Assembly (NCBI GenBank): GCA_030652315.1
Contig: JAUSAX010000089.1
Span: 1-64,000 of the forward strand
Length of the DNA: 64,000 nucleotides
Direction of reading: 5' to 3'
Source: Afipia sp.
Lineage (GTDB): Bacteria; Pseudomonadota; Alphaproteobacteria; Rhizobiales; Xanthobacteraceae
Shown: one piece after another, positions 28,206-37,182 of the stretch
Layout of the letters: each line of letters opens with the position of its first letter
Numbering within the stretch: position 1 is the first letter of the stretch
Notes under the pieces: model-generated
Databases searched by the model: none
What the model was told of the DNA's origin: nothing
The model's input: the letters and a program-made list of their open reading frames with translations, nothing else
Program-made: the position numbers and the translations under genes

Positions 28206-28233
28206 ATGACAGTCGTGTGACACCCTGTGACAG
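28206..28233 (-). promoter_or_regulatory. Pho box upstream of pstS (PhoB binding site)
   Basis: On the minus strand three 7-mers follow each other at 10-11 bp steps: CTGTCAC (28227-28233), GTGTCAC (28217-28223) and CTGTCAT (28206-28212). This is the tandem pattern of PhoB half-sites, and the last one equals the consensus. It is correctly placed about 100 bp before the pstS start, so the whole pst-phoUB operon should be induced by low phosphate. Confidence 0.88.
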
Positions 28234-28598
28234 CACAGGATACCGCTAAAGACCTTCGACTATCGCATTGAAATAGCTGATATAATTCAACTTTCGCTCA
28301 AAGCTTCATCTTGTGAGCGGAAAGGAATTTTTAACAACTGTGTACGGCGCGCGCGAGGTGCGTTTTCCCCCGGCTCCCGCGTGATATCGCAGCGATCTAG
28401 TGGAATCGAAGGTGAGAAGCACGCTGTCCGCGGAATACTCCTGCGGCGCGTCCGCGAGCATCCTGCCACGAATTCGCCCAGGTGGCAGGGTGAGCCCCAA
28501 GTTACGCGAACGGCCGTGTTATTTGCCCCGTGGCATCCACTCGTAAGAATGACGAAGGTCGCAACCGTGCCTTGCAGCGTGAGGCGATGGCCTCCTAC
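28234..28598. other. 365-bp gap between the Pho box and fdsA
   Basis: No gene is supported; the short open frames here have no ribosome-binding sites or family resemblance. It includes the 3' side of fdsA (minus strand). A small stem GAGGC-GATG-GCCTC lies at 28579-28592. An imperfect stem CTTTCGCTCA / TGAGCGgAAAG at 28291-28324 is followed by a short T-run on the plus strand. No clear terminator or promoter otherwise. Confidence 0.45.
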
Positions 28599-31364
28599 CT
28601 ACTCCGCCGCGGTGCGAAGCTCAGCGCGCTCCACCTTCACCGCGCAGAACTTAAACTCCGGAATTTTTCCATACGGGTCCAGCGCCGGGTTAGTCAGCAG
28701 GTTCGCGGCTGCCTCGGCGTAACAGAACGGCATGAACACCATGTTCTCGGGTACGTCGCGATCCGAACGGACCTTGACCTCGATGGCGCCGCGGCGCGTC
28801 TCCAGCCGAACGAAATCGCCCGGCCAGATATTGATCCTGCGCATGTCCTTCGGCGACATGAACGCCGTCGCCTCCGGCTCGATGCTGTCGAGCACTTCAG
28901 ACCGGCGCGTCATCGAACCCGTGTGCCAGTGTTCAAGCACGCGGCCAGTCGAAAGCACCATCGGGTATTCATCGTCGGGAATCTCGTCCGGCGCCGTGAC
29001 GCGTGCCGGCACGATCTTGCCGCGGCCGCTTTCGGTCGGGAACCCGGTGGTGAAAATGATCTCGTTACCGGGCTTGAACGGATCGTCGACCGGATAAGTC
29101 ACTGCACCTTCGCGCTCGAGCCGTTCCCACGTGATGTTTTTCAGCGACGGCATAAGCTGCGTCATCTCGGTGAACACATCGGCAGGACCGCTGTAATTCC
29201 AGTCGAGCCCCATTCGCTTTGCGATTTCCTGAATGATCCAAAGATCCTGACGGGCATCCCCGGGCGGCTTGATCACCTGACGCGCGATCTGCACGCGACG
29301 ATCGGTGTTGGTGAACGAGCCTTCCTTCTCGGCGAAAGCCGATGCCGGCAATATCACGTCGGCGTGGAACGCTGTCTCAGTTACAAACAAATCCTGCACC
29401 ACCAGATGCTCAAGCATGGCTAGCGCCTGACGGGCGTGCTGCAAATCAGGATCTGACATCGCTGGGTTTTCCCCCTCAATGTACATGCCGGTAATATCAC
29501 CTGCATGGATTGCATCCATGATCTCTACAACAGTCAATCCTCGGACCGGATCGATCTCCTGATGCCAGAGTTGCTCGAACGGCTGACGCAAGTCGACACG
29601 ACCCACAGGTTGATAATCCGGCAGAAACATCGGAATGAGACCCGCATCCGATGCGCCTTGCACGTTGTTCTGTCCGCGCAGCGGATGCAGACCCGTGCCG
29701 GGACGACCAATCTGTCCTGTGGTCAGCGCGAGTGCGATCAGGCATCGCGCGTTGTCAGTACCGTGGACGTGCTGGCTGATACCCATGCCCCAGAATATGA
29801 GCGATGACTTTGCCTTCGCATACATGCGAGCGACTTCGCGCAACGTCTCGGCGGGAACACCGCAGATCGGCTCCATCTTCTCTGGCGGGAATTCCTTGAT
29901 CTTCTCCTTGAGGTCGTCAAATCCCTCAGTGTAACCGGCGATATACTGCGCGTCGGTCAAGCCTTCGGTGATGATCGTGTGCAGCATCGCGTTCAACATC
30001 GCGACATCGCTGCCGGGCTTGAATTGCAGATGCATAGTGGCGTGACGCGACAAGGCTTGCCGGCGCGGATCCATCACGATCAGCTTCGCGCCCTTCTTCA
30101 CCGCGTTCTTGATGAAGGTCGCCGCGACAGGATGATTGACGGTCGGATTGGCGCCAATGACGATAATCACTTCCGCGTCCGCAGCGGCCGAGAACGGCGC
30201 CGACACAGCACCCGAGTTCAGGCCTTCCATCAGGGCTGCAACCGAGGACGCGTGGCACAACCGCGTACAATGATCGACGTTGTTCGAGCCGAAGCCGGTG
30301 CGGACCAATTTCTGGAACAGATAGGCTTCCTCGTTTGAACCTTTTGCCGACCCGAAACCTGCCAGCGCCTTGACGCCCTTGGTGTCGCGAATTTTTGTGA
30401 GGCCATTCGCAGCAATATCGAGGGCTTCTTCCCACGACGCTTCGCGGAAATGCGTGAACGGATTGGCCGGATCAACCTGATCGGTCGAACTCTTCTTAGC
30501 GTTCGGCAAGCGCACCAGCGGCTTGGTGATACGGTGAGGGTGGTGAATGTAGTCGAAGCCGAAGCGGCCCTTGACGCAAAGCCGGTTGTGGTTGGCCGGG
30601 CCGTCGCGGCCTTCAGCGTAAACGATCTTCTCTTCCTTGACCTGATACGTCACCTGACAACCGACGCCGCAGAACGGACAGAGCGAATCCACCTTCTTGT
30701 CGGGATAAACCGTGCGGGTCTGGTTGGCGTCGAGATACGCGGACGGCATCAGCGCGCCGGTGGGGCAAGCCTGCACGCATTCGCCGCATGCAACGCATGT
30801 GGACTCGCCCATCGGATCATCGAAGTCGAAGACGATTTTGGCGTCCGCATTGCGGTAGGCCATGCCGATGACATCGTTGACCTGAACTTCCCGGCATGCG
30901 CGTACGCAAAGCCCGCACTGGATGCAGGCATCGAGATTGACGCTCATCGCCGGATGGCTGCTGTCGCCTTGCCAGCGCTCGTTCGCCGGAAAGCGGCTTT
31001 CGGTGACTTCAACCTTGTCAGCCCAGTTCCAGAATTTCGAGTCGGGGTCGTGCGATGTCGCACGCGCAGGCTGATCGGCGACGAGCAACTCCATCACCAT
31101 CTTGCGGGCGGAGACAGCGCGCGTGCTCGCCGACTTCACCTTCATGCCGATCGACGGCGTACGCTTGCAGGACGCAGCCAGCACGCGCTCGCCTTCGATC
31201 TCGACCATGCAGGCGCGGCAGTTACCGTCAGCGCGGTAATCCGGCTCCGGCGAATAGCACAGATGCGGAATTTCGGTCCCTTCGCGCTTGGCGACCTGCC
31301 AGATCGACTCGCCCGCCTGGGCCTCGACCATTTTCCCGTCCAGTTCAAATTGGATCTTGGTCAT
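28599..31364 (-). CDS. fdsA: NAD-type formate dehydrogenase, molybdo/tungsto-pterin alpha subunit
   Basis: 921 residues from the ATG at 31364, which overlaps the FdsGB stop by 4 bp (ATGA). Order of domains: an N-terminal [2Fe-2S] ferredoxin (about 1-80; Cys in H-L-C-Y-S-P and N-C-R-A-C), a His-Cys cluster, two [4Fe-4S] sites (C-I-Q-C-G-L-C and C-V-A-C-G-E-C), the catalytic-core cluster (C-P-F-C-G-V-G-C) and a bis-MGD domain. The metal ligand is Cys, not selenocysteine (T-R-L-C-H-A-S, about residue 369). No Tat signal, so it is cytoplasmic. It oxidises formate to CO2 with electrons passing to the NAD-reducing partner, and such enzymes can also reduce CO2. Mo or W cannot be told from sequence. 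Confidence 0.93.
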   Translation of the reverse strand: MTKIQFELDGKMVEAQAGESIWQVAKREGTEIPHLCYSPEPDYRADGNCRACMVEIEGERVLAASCKRTPSIGMKVKSASTRAVSARKMVMELLVADQPARATSHDPDSKFWNWADKVEVTESRFPANERWQGDSSHPAMSVNLDACIQCGLCVRACREVQVNDVIGMAYRNADAKIVFDFDDPMGESTCVACGECVQACPTGALMPSAYLDANQTRTVYPDKKVDSLCPFCGVGCQVTYQVKEEKIVYAEGRDGPANHNRLCVKGRFGFDYIHHPHRITKPLVRLPNAKKSSTDQVDPANPFTHFREASWEEALDIAANGLTKIRDTKGVKALAGFGSAKGSNEEAYLFQKLVRTGFGSNNVDHCTRLCHASSVAALMEGLNSGAVSAPFSAAADAEVIIVIGANPTVNHPVAATFIKNAVKKGAKLIVMDPRRQALSRHATMHLQFKPGSDVAMLNAMLHTIITEGLTDAQYIAGYTEGFDDLKEKIKEFPPEKMEPICGVPAETLREVARMYAKAKSSLIFWGMGISQHVHGTDNARCLIALALTTGQIGRPGTGLHPLRGQNNVQGASDAGLIPMFLPDYQPVGRVDLRQPFEQLWHQEIDPVRGLTVVEIMDAIHAGDITGMYIEGENPAMSDPDLQHARQALAMLEHLVVQDLFVTETAFHADVILPASAFAEKEGSFTNTDRRVQIARQVIKPPGDARQDLWIIQEIAKRMGLDWNYSGPADVFTEMTQLMPSLKNITWERLEREGAVTYPVDDPFKPGNEIIFTTGFPTESGRGKIVPARVTAPDEIPDDEYPMVLSTGRVLEHWHTGSMTRRSEVLDSIEPEATAFMSPKDMRRINIWPGDFVRLETRRGAIEVKVRSDRDVPENMVFMPFCYAEAAANLLTNPALDPYGKIPEFKFCAVKVERAELRTAAE

Positions 31365-33070
31365 TCTGCGGCTTCCTTGGGCGCGAATTCCTCGGGAAAA
31401 TATTTGATGACGGTGGTCAGTGGGTTTGAAGCCGCCTGCCCCAAACCGCAAATAGATGCATCACGCATCGCCTGACTCAATTCATCGAGCAGATCGCGGT
31501 TCCAGACGCGCTGTTCCATCAGCGTCGCCGCCTTCTGCGTTCCGACGCGGCATGGCGTACACTGGCCGCAACTCTCATCCTCGAAGAAGCGCATCAGGTT
31601 CAGCGCTGCATCCTTGACCTGATCCTTGTCGGACAGGATGACGACAGCGGCGGAGCCGATAAAGCAGCCGTACTTTTCCAGCGTGCCGAAATCGAGCGGG
31701 ATGTTGTCCATCGACGCCGGCAGGATGCCACCCGAGGCGCCGCCCGGAAGGTAAGCGTGAAACGTGTGGCCCTCGGCCATGCCGCCGCAGAACTCATCGA
31801 TCAGTTCACGCACCGTTACGCCTGCTGGCGCGAGCTTCATGCCGGGGCTTTTCACACGCCCGGAGACCGAATAGCTGCGCAGGCCCTGACGTTCATTGCG
31901 GCCCTGCGATTTCCACCAGTCGCCGCCCTTCTCAACGATGTCGCGCACCCACCACAACGTCTCGATGTTATTGATCAGTGTTGGCAGACCAAACAAACCG
32001 ACCTGGAACGGATATGGCGGCTTGTGGCGAGGCAACCCGCGCTTGCCTTCGATGCTTTCAAGTAATGCGGATTCCTCTCCGCAAATGTACGCGCCCGCAC
32101 CTCGGCGCAGATGCAGCTTTGGACCGCCGGGCGGCAGCTTCTTGATTTCGCGTTCGATGATTTCGCGCGACGCCGGGTATTCGTCACGCAGGTAAATGTA
32201 GACATCGGGAGCTTCGACAACATGCGCGCCGATCAGCATGCCTTCGATAAAGCGATGCGGGTCGGTTTCGAGATAGTAGCGATCCTTGAAAGTCCCCGGT
32301 TCGCCTTCGTCACCATTGATCGCCATCAGGCGCGGCCCCGGCTCGCCAAGCACGGCGCGCCATTTGCGGCCTGTCGGGAAACCTGCGCCGCCAAGACCAC
32401 GCAGCGAAGCGTCATCAAGCGCCTTCAGCAAGTCTTCTTTCGTCATCGCACCGGAGCGCAACTTCGTCAGCAGTCCATAGCCTCCCTTGGAGACGTAGGA
32501 ATCGTAATCGATGTACTTCGGCAGATGTGCGTGGGTGTCTCCGCTTTTCGCCGCGGCCAGAACGCTCTCAACGCTCGCATGATCGACGAAATTATGTCCC
32601 ACCTCAGCAGCCGGCGCCGTGTCGCAGCGCCCGACGCAGGGCGCGCGCACCACGCGCACGCCGGGCCCGGCGCTCTTCTTCAGTTCACTCAGCAGCGTCT
32701 CCGCGCCGAGCATCGCGCAGGTGAGAGAATCGCAAACCCGGATGGTCAGTGGAGGAAGGTCCGGCTCGCCTTCTTTGACCACGTCGAAATGCGCGTAGAA
32801 GGTCGCGGTTTCAAACACCTCCGCGAAGGCCAGCTTCATCGAGTCGGCAAGCGCTGCCAGATGAGCCGCCGAAATCTGATTGTACCTGTCCTGGATCAGG
32901 TGGAGGTGCTCGATCAGCAGGTCACGCTGCCGGGAGCGGTCGCCGAGCAAAATCTCAATTTCTTCAGCAGCTTGCGGGTCAATCTGCCGGCCTTTTGGCG
33001 TCGATTTGGCGCGCCGGCGGCCCTCGCCGGGATGTTCGAATGGCTGAACTGTCTGGACGCTATGGCTCAT
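31361..33070 (-). CDS. fdsB: Fused FdsG-FdsB diaphorase subunit of NAD-dependent formate dehydrogenase
   Basis: 569 residues from the ATG at 33070 (GGAAGAG upstream). The N-terminal ~160 residues are NuoE/FdsG-like with [2Fe-2S] ligands (C-D-S-L-T-C and C-V-G-R-C-D). The remainder is NuoF/FdsB-like: NADH site G-L-G-G-A-G-F-P-T-G-R-K-W, FMN region G-D-E-G-E-P-G-T-F-K-D-R, and the C-terminal [4Fe-4S] ligands E-S-C-G-Q-C-T-P-C-R. In several bacteria these are two genes, fdsG and fdsB; here they form one chain. It passes electrons from FdsA to NAD. The small FdsD subunit and FdsC are not adjacent; an FdhD (FdsC type) is encoded at 48.6 kb. Confidence 0.92.
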   Translation of the reverse strand: MSHSVQTVQPFEHPGEGRRRAKSTPKGRQIDPQAAEEIEILLGDRSRQRDLLIEHLHLIQDRYNQISAAHLAALADSMKLAFAEVFETATFYAHFDVVKEGEPDLPPLTIRVCDSLTCAMLGAETLLSELKKSAGPGVRVVRAPCVGRCDTAPAAEVGHNFVDHASVESVLAAAKSGDTHAHLPKYIDYDSYVSKGGYGLLTKLRSGAMTKEDLLKALDDASLRGLGGAGFPTGRKWRAVLGEPGPRLMAINGDEGEPGTFKDRYYLETDPHRFIEGMLIGAHVVEAPDVYIYLRDEYPASREIIEREIKKLPPGGPKLHLRRGAGAYICGEESALLESIEGKRGLPRHKPPYPFQVGLFGLPTLINNIETLWWVRDIVEKGGDWWKSQGRNERQGLRSYSVSGRVKSPGMKLAPAGVTVRELIDEFCGGMAEGHTFHAYLPGGASGGILPASMDNIPLDFGTLEKYGCFIGSAAVVILSDKDQVKDAALNLMRFFEDESCGQCTPCRVGTQKAATLMEQRVWNRDLLDELSQAMRDASICGLGQAASNPLTTVIKYFPEEFAPKEAAE

Positions 33071-33248
33071 TCGAATGTCTCTTCCCAAGGTCTTCGAACC
33101 CCGGACGATAGTATCTGGCATTCAATATGCCAAGAATTATTCCAAGGTTACGCAATGACGCCGATTGCTAACTCTTTGCGCAATATGAAATGGAATTCCG
33201 GAGCTGCCGCTGGCCGACGCCACGGCTACGGACACGTGCAGCAAGCCG

Positions 33249-33635
33249 TTAACGTGTTCCGGGCTTGTCGCGGTCCAACTGCTTGGCAGCCAGATCATCA
33301 AGATAGTTTTGAAAGCGACGCTCGGCATTGATCCCGAGATCATGCAGGAACGCCCAGGAGTAAATCCCGGTGTTGTGCATATCGTCGAAACCGATCCGCA
33401 CCGCATAGTTGCCGACGGCATCGACGGAAAGAATGGCGACGTTACGCTTGCCACCGACAGTTTTCCGCTCCGCTTCGGAATGTCCCTGCACCTCGGCCGA
33501 AGGGCTGGTCACGCGCAGCAGTTCGGCGGAGAGATTGAAGACCTTGCCATCATCGAAGGCGATGATCAGAGAGCGCCTGTCTTTCGCAAGCCGGATTTCC
33601 ACCGGCCACGCCGGCGAAGTTTCCGGGCCGGTCAA
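33249..33635 (-). CDS. DUF971 (gamma-butyrobetaine hydroxylase-like N-terminal domain) protein
   Basis: 128 residues. It has the small GBBH-like domain pattern (W-P-V-E-I-R-L...L-I-I-A-F-D-D-G...Y-A-V-R-I-G-F-D-D-M-H-N-T-G-I-Y-S-W). This domain occurs alone in many bacteria and fused to Mrp/ApbC in others, so an Fe-S link is often suggested. It overlaps the TusA-like gene by 4 bp and lies 178 bp upstream of fdsGB on the same strand. An Mrp/ApbC gene lies at 47.8 kb. Function unknown. Confidence 0.82.
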   Translation of the reverse strand: MTGPETSPAWPVEIRLAKDRRSLIIAFDDGKVFNLSAELLRVTSPSAEVQGHSEAERKTVGGKRNVAILSVDAVGNYAVRIGFDDMHNTGIYSWAFLHDLGINAERRFQNYLDDLAAKQLDRDKPGTR

Positions 33636-33871
33636 GCGGAGGCTCCATCCGCCTTCTCGATCATGAATACGATTCGTTTTTCGGCGCGTTCGATGATCTC
33701 AACGCGATCACCGGTTTCCCGGATCAGATTGGGAATATCGATGACGGACAATGGATCGGTGCAATGCACCTCCAGCCGGTCGCCCGCGATCAACGTCTTC
33801 AACGCCTTTCGCGTCTTCAGTACCGGCAGCGGGCATTTAAGCCCTGTCAGATCGAGCTTGGTCATAGCCAT
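33632..33871 (-). CDS. TusA-family sulfur carrier protein
   Basis: 79 residues from the ATG at 33871 (GAGAGA just upstream); an ATG at 33865 is also possible. The invariant G-L-K-C-P-L-P-V-L-K-T carries the sulfur-accepting Cys. TusA-like proteins shuttle persulfide sulfur to tRNA thiolation and to molybdenum cofactor steps. Placement directly before DUF971 and the formate dehydrogenase genes suggests it serves cofactor sulfuration here, alongside FdhD. This is inference from context. Confidence 0.85.
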   Translation of the reverse strand: MAMTKLDLTGLKCPLPVLKTRKALKTLIAGDRLEVHCTDPLSVIDIPNLIRETGDRVEIIERAEKRIVFMIEKADGASA

Positions 33872-34060
33872 GTCTCTCAATGGCGGAGGCCATGTCCATC
33901 GTCAACTGGCACCTTAGCCATCTCTTGCATTGCATCATTCTGCAGGCATCTCCACCCTTGCGCCTCGGACGTGCGGCGAGAGCGCGACAATCGATTGCTT
34001 GCTTTGCCCGATTCCGACGCCCAAAATGTATTTGGAACAAATGATTTGCTGGGGAATGCC

Positions 34061-34216
34061 ATGAGAGTATTTATCGCGGCGTTGCTATTTGCCGGAATTG
34101 CCGCCGCCGGCACGTCAATGATCCTGAACGCCTTCCAAGAGCCTGGCTATGTCGCGTTCACGACCAGTGGAGCCCGCGTCGGCGACCCCGGCCACAACCT
34201 GGTCGGACCGGGCTGA
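34061..34216 (+). CDS. Small hypothetical membrane/secreted protein
   Basis: 51 codons from the ATG at 34061 (GGGGAA 5 bp upstream) to a TGA. Residues 4-23 are hydrophobic (signal peptide or single membrane helix), followed by a short polar tail ending G-D-P-G-H-N-L-V-G-P-G. It converges on moeA, with 7 bp between the stop codons, and diverges from the TusA-like gene. I recall similar short proteins in Bradyrhizobium relatives but no function. Confidence 0.6.
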   Translation: MRVFIAALLFAGIAAAGTSMILNAFQEPGYVAFTTSGARVGDPGHNLVGPG

Positions 34217-34223
34217 TCTGGCG

Positions 34224-35477
34224 CTAGACCAGACTTGAATAGTCCAGAAACCCGACCGTCTGGCCGGGCTCCACCGTTGTGACCTCTTCACCGAGTTCGA
34301 CTAATCCGTCGGTATCCACCAGCGACGAGAGAAGGCCCGCACCCTCGCGCGGAAATTTAATCGCCTCCAGCGCCCCCTCGCCTTTGCGTAAACTGACCCT
34401 CACGTACTCGCGGCGGCCGATCTTCTTTTTGTAGCTAAAGGCAGCGCGCACCGGCATCGGTACGGGCCTTTTCTGTGCTGTCCCAGCCAGCGCCAAAACG
34501 GTTGGGCGGACGACGTAGGTGAAAGTCACAAAGCTTGCCACGGGATTTCCCGGCAGCCCTATAAATGGCGTGCCGCCAATGATGCCCATTGCCACCGGAC
34601 GGCCCGGCTTGATCGCCATGCGCCAGAGCACCAGCGTCCCAACGCTCTCGACCGCGGCCTTGACGTGATCCTCTTCGCCGGTGGAAACGCCACCGGAAGT
34701 GAGGATGAGATCATGACTGCCAGCAGCTTCTTTTAACGCTGAAGCAAGGGAGGCCCGATCGTCGCGCAAAATGCCGAGATCGCTGACCTCGCAACCAAGC
34801 CGCTTCAGCATTGCCCTCATCATGAAGCGGTTCGAGTCGAAGAGTTGCGCAGCACCGCGCTGCGCACCGGGCGACACCACCTCATTGCCGGTCGAGAACA
34901 CGGCAATGCGCAGCCGACGCTTAACCTCAATGCGCGTCAGCCCGAATGCCGCGATCAGCGCGATGTCCTGCGGCCGCAATTGCCGCCCGGCGAGCAGCGC
35001 CGAATGACCTTCCGGAATATCCTCTCCGGCGGGACGCACATTGGCGCCGACTTTGAGACCCGGCGGCAGCACGACTTTGCCAGCCTGGTCGATCCGTACG
35101 TCCTCCTGCATGAACACAGTATCGGCGCCAGCGGGCATCGGTGCGCCGGTAAAAATGCGGACCGCCTCACCGGGGGCGATAGCAGTCGACGCTGATGCCC
35201 CCGCCTGAATACGCCCGGCGATCGGAAATGCCTGCTCGGTGTCGCGCGGCAAATCCGCGCCGCGCACCGCATACCCATCGACCGCTGAATTGGTGAATGG
35301 CGGCAACGCCAGCGGCGCTTTGATGTCGGCACCAAGGATGCGGCCATCGGCCTCGGCCAGATCGACCCATTCCGTATCCGTCACAGCATCGATGCGACTG
35401 GCAATAGTCGAGACAGCCTCATCGACCGACATCATGGGGCCGCCGAATGCGAAGCAGTCATCCGAGAGTTGTGCCAT
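34224..35477 (-). CDS. moeA: Molybdopterin molybdenumtransferase MoeA
   Basis: 417 residues, full length for MoeA. Motifs: N-S-A-V-D-G-Y-A-V-R, A-V-F-S-T-G-N-E-V-V-S-P-G, T-S-G-G-V-S-T-G-E-E-D-H-V, P-G-R-P-V-A-M-G and G-L-P-G-N-P-V-A-S. It inserts molybdate (or tungstate) into adenylylated molybdopterin. The start shares a base with the mobB stop (TGATG). This is the most canonical of three MoeA-like proteins in the window. Confidence 0.95.
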   Translation of the reverse strand: MAQLSDDCFAFGGPMMSVDEAVSTIASRIDAVTDTEWVDLAEADGRILGADIKAPLALPPFTNSAVDGYAVRGADLPRDTEQAFPIAGRIQAGASASTAIAPGEAVRIFTGAPMPAGADTVFMQEDVRIDQAGKVVLPPGLKVGANVRPAGEDIPEGHSALLAGRQLRPQDIALIAAFGLTRIEVKRRLRIAVFSTGNEVVSPGAQRGAAQLFDSNRFMMRAMLKRLGCEVSDLGILRDDRASLASALKEAAGSHDLILTSGGVSTGEEDHVKAAVESVGTLVLWRMAIKPGRPVAMGIIGGTPFIGLPGNPVASFVTFTYVVRPTVLALAGTAQKRPVPMPVRAAFSYKKKIGRREYVRVSLRKGEGALEAIKFPREGAGLLSSLVDTDGLVELGEEVTTVEPGQTVGFLDYSSLV

Positions 35478-36004
35478 CAGGCTCCCGCAGCCTCATGCGC
35501 AAACACATCCTCGATCCGCACCGCCGCCGCCTTCATGATGCGGGCGATGGCGGGAATGTCATCGAGATGAGCAGCAGGCAGCGTCGTGTTCACGACGATG
35601 TCGGCAGCGATACCGACAATGGTCGGGTCTGCAGGAAACATCAGCGGCTTGCCATTCGCGGTGCGATGCACCTCGATCTTGGGGTGCGGGTCCGCCTTGA
35701 AGCCCTCAACGATCAGCAAATCCACGCGAGACATCTTTGCCAGCAGTTCGGCCAAGGGAGCCTCCGGCGCGCCGCGCAATTCGTGCATCAATGCCCAGCG
35801 ACGCCCGGAAGAGACCAGCACTTCGGTAGCGCCCGCCTGCCGATGCAGCCACGAGTCCTTGCCCGGAACATCGACGTCAAAATTGCTATGGGCGTGCTTC
35901 ATTGTCGAGACGCGCAAGCCCTCGGCGATCAGATACGGGATAAGGCGCGAAAGCAGCGTCGTCTTGCCTGCCCCGCTCCACCCCGAAAGACCTATCACCC
36001 TCAT
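35477..36004 (-). CDS. mobB: Molybdopterin-guanine dinucleotide biosynthesis adaptor MobB
   Basis: 175 residues. P-loop G-W-S-G-A-G-K-T-T-L near the N-terminus, then M-K-H-A-H-S-N-F-D-V-D and D-L-L-I-V-E-G-F-K. It binds GTP and assists MobA in forming MGD. It lies between the fdhC cytochrome gene (84-bp gap) and moeA on the same strand, so the membrane formate dehydrogenase operon probably carries its own cofactor genes. Confidence 0.93.
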   Translation of the reverse strand: MRVIGLSGWSGAGKTTLLSRLIPYLIAEGLRVSTMKHAHSNFDVDVPGKDSWLHRQAGATEVLVSSGRRWALMHELRGAPEAPLAELLAKMSRVDLLIVEGFKADPHPKIEVHRTANGKPLMFPADPTIVGIAADIVVNTTLPAAHLDDIPAIARIMKAAAVRIEDVFAHEAAGA

Positions 36005-36087
36005 TCCGTACTCCGAAAACTCAAAGGACCATCCGGCTGTGCCGGACAGTCCCTTATATAGGTATGCGCTTTAGCGAATAGGCTGAA

Positions 36088-37098
36088 TTATTCGGCGGGC
36101 ATGGCCCGCGGACTGCCGGTGTCGGGCGCCCGGCCCTTGGCCTGCTCCTCCTCAACCCAGAGCGAGTGGTGCTCCTTGGCCCAATTGAGGTCCACCTCGC
36201 CGGTCCCCATCGCATCGAACGCGCCCTCCATACCGACAGAGCCGATATAAATGTGGGCGAGCATGGCAGCGATAAACAGCATGGCGATCACGGCATGGAT
36301 CACAGTCCAGAACTGCAGTGTCGTGACGTTGGCTGGAATATAGGGAAACAGCAGGTACCAGCCCGACACGGACATCAGCGCGCCGCCGATGATGACGATC
36401 CAGAAGATGCCCTTCTGGCCGGCATTGAAGCGCCTGGCCGGCGGGTGCTCGCCATTCTTCAGCATGCCTCCGCCCTTCTTGAGCCAATTGAGATCGACCT
36501 TTCCGGGAATGTTATCCTTGATCCAGATCAGGAACATGATCACGAGACCGAGCATGAACGGGAACGCAAGGTAGTTGTGCGCGATCTTGCCCCACGCCGT
36601 CATCGTGGAGAATGCCTCAGGCCCGAACAGCGGCAGGATCAGCATGCGGCCAAAGCTGATGTTAAGGCCCGATAGCGCGAGAATGATGAAACAACTCGCG
36701 GTCAGCCAATGCGTGAATCGTTCGAAGCTGGCGAAACGGAGAATCTTGATACCGGAAAAGCCATGTTCGACGCGAATACGGCCGCGCACCGCCAGAAAGA
36801 TCGCGAGAAGAGCCAGCATCCCGATGATGGCAACGCCGCCGATGATCGGCAGCTTGTTGCGCTGAAAGTCTCGCCAGTCGCGCCCGGCCGGTTGGATCAG
36901 ACTCGATGCCATAGGATCCGGAATGGTGATCCGGCCCGTGATCTTGTCGCCCTCCTTCAGAGCCTTGAGAAGCTGGTCTTCATGCACAGCATCGGCGGTG
37001 GGCTTGAAGGATAATTGCGCGGTGGCTGGATGCGCGAGCACGAACAGCAACGCGAAGGCGGCACACAGGGTCTTGAGGGTTGAGAGCGAGATCGACAT
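36088..37098 (-). CDS. Formate dehydrogenase gamma subunit (cytochrome b membrane anchor)
   Basis: 336 residues from the ATG at 37098 (GGAAGG upstream). A signal-like helix (to about P-A-T-A-Q, residue 28) and a ~65-residue periplasmic part precede an FdnI/FdoI-type four-helix cytochrome b. Heme-ligand histidines are likely in F-E-R-F-T-H-W, W-G-K-I-A-H-N-Y and I-H-A-V-I-A-M-L-F-I-A-A-M-L-A-H-I. It passes electrons from the Fe-S subunit to quinone. The extended N-terminus is longer than E. coli FdnI (about 217 residues). Confidence 0.92.
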   Translation of the reverse strand: MSISLSTLKTLCAAFALLFVLAHPATAQLSFKPTADAVHEDQLLKALKEGDKITGRITIPDPMASSLIQPAGRDWRDFQRNKLPIIGGVAIIGMLALLAIFLAVRGRIRVEHGFSGIKILRFASFERFTHWLTASCFIILALSGLNISFGRMLILPLFGPEAFSTMTAWGKIAHNYLAFPFMLGLVIMFLIWIKDNIPGKVDLNWLKKGGGMLKNGEHPPARRFNAGQKGIFWIVIIGGALMSVSGWYLLFPYIPANVTTLQFWTVIHAVIAMLFIAAMLAHIYIGSVGMEGAFDAMGTGEVDLNWAKEHHSLWVEEEQAKGRAPDTGSPRAMPAE

Positions 37099-37182
37099 CG
37101 GAACGACCTTCCAGTTTCCAATCAAGAGCAACCTCGAACACGGATGTTGTCCGAAGGCCACTTTGGCCTTCGGCAGCGCGTC

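Noticed and set aside
28287-28500. Small minus-strand genes in the gap between pstS and fdsA
   Set aside because: Arg/Ser-rich frames without ribosome-binding sites or recognisable motifs.
33906-33930. A sigma-54 promoter upstream of the small gene at 34061
   Set aside because: TGGCAC is followed by TTGCA, but GG and GC are 17 nt apart instead of 10.
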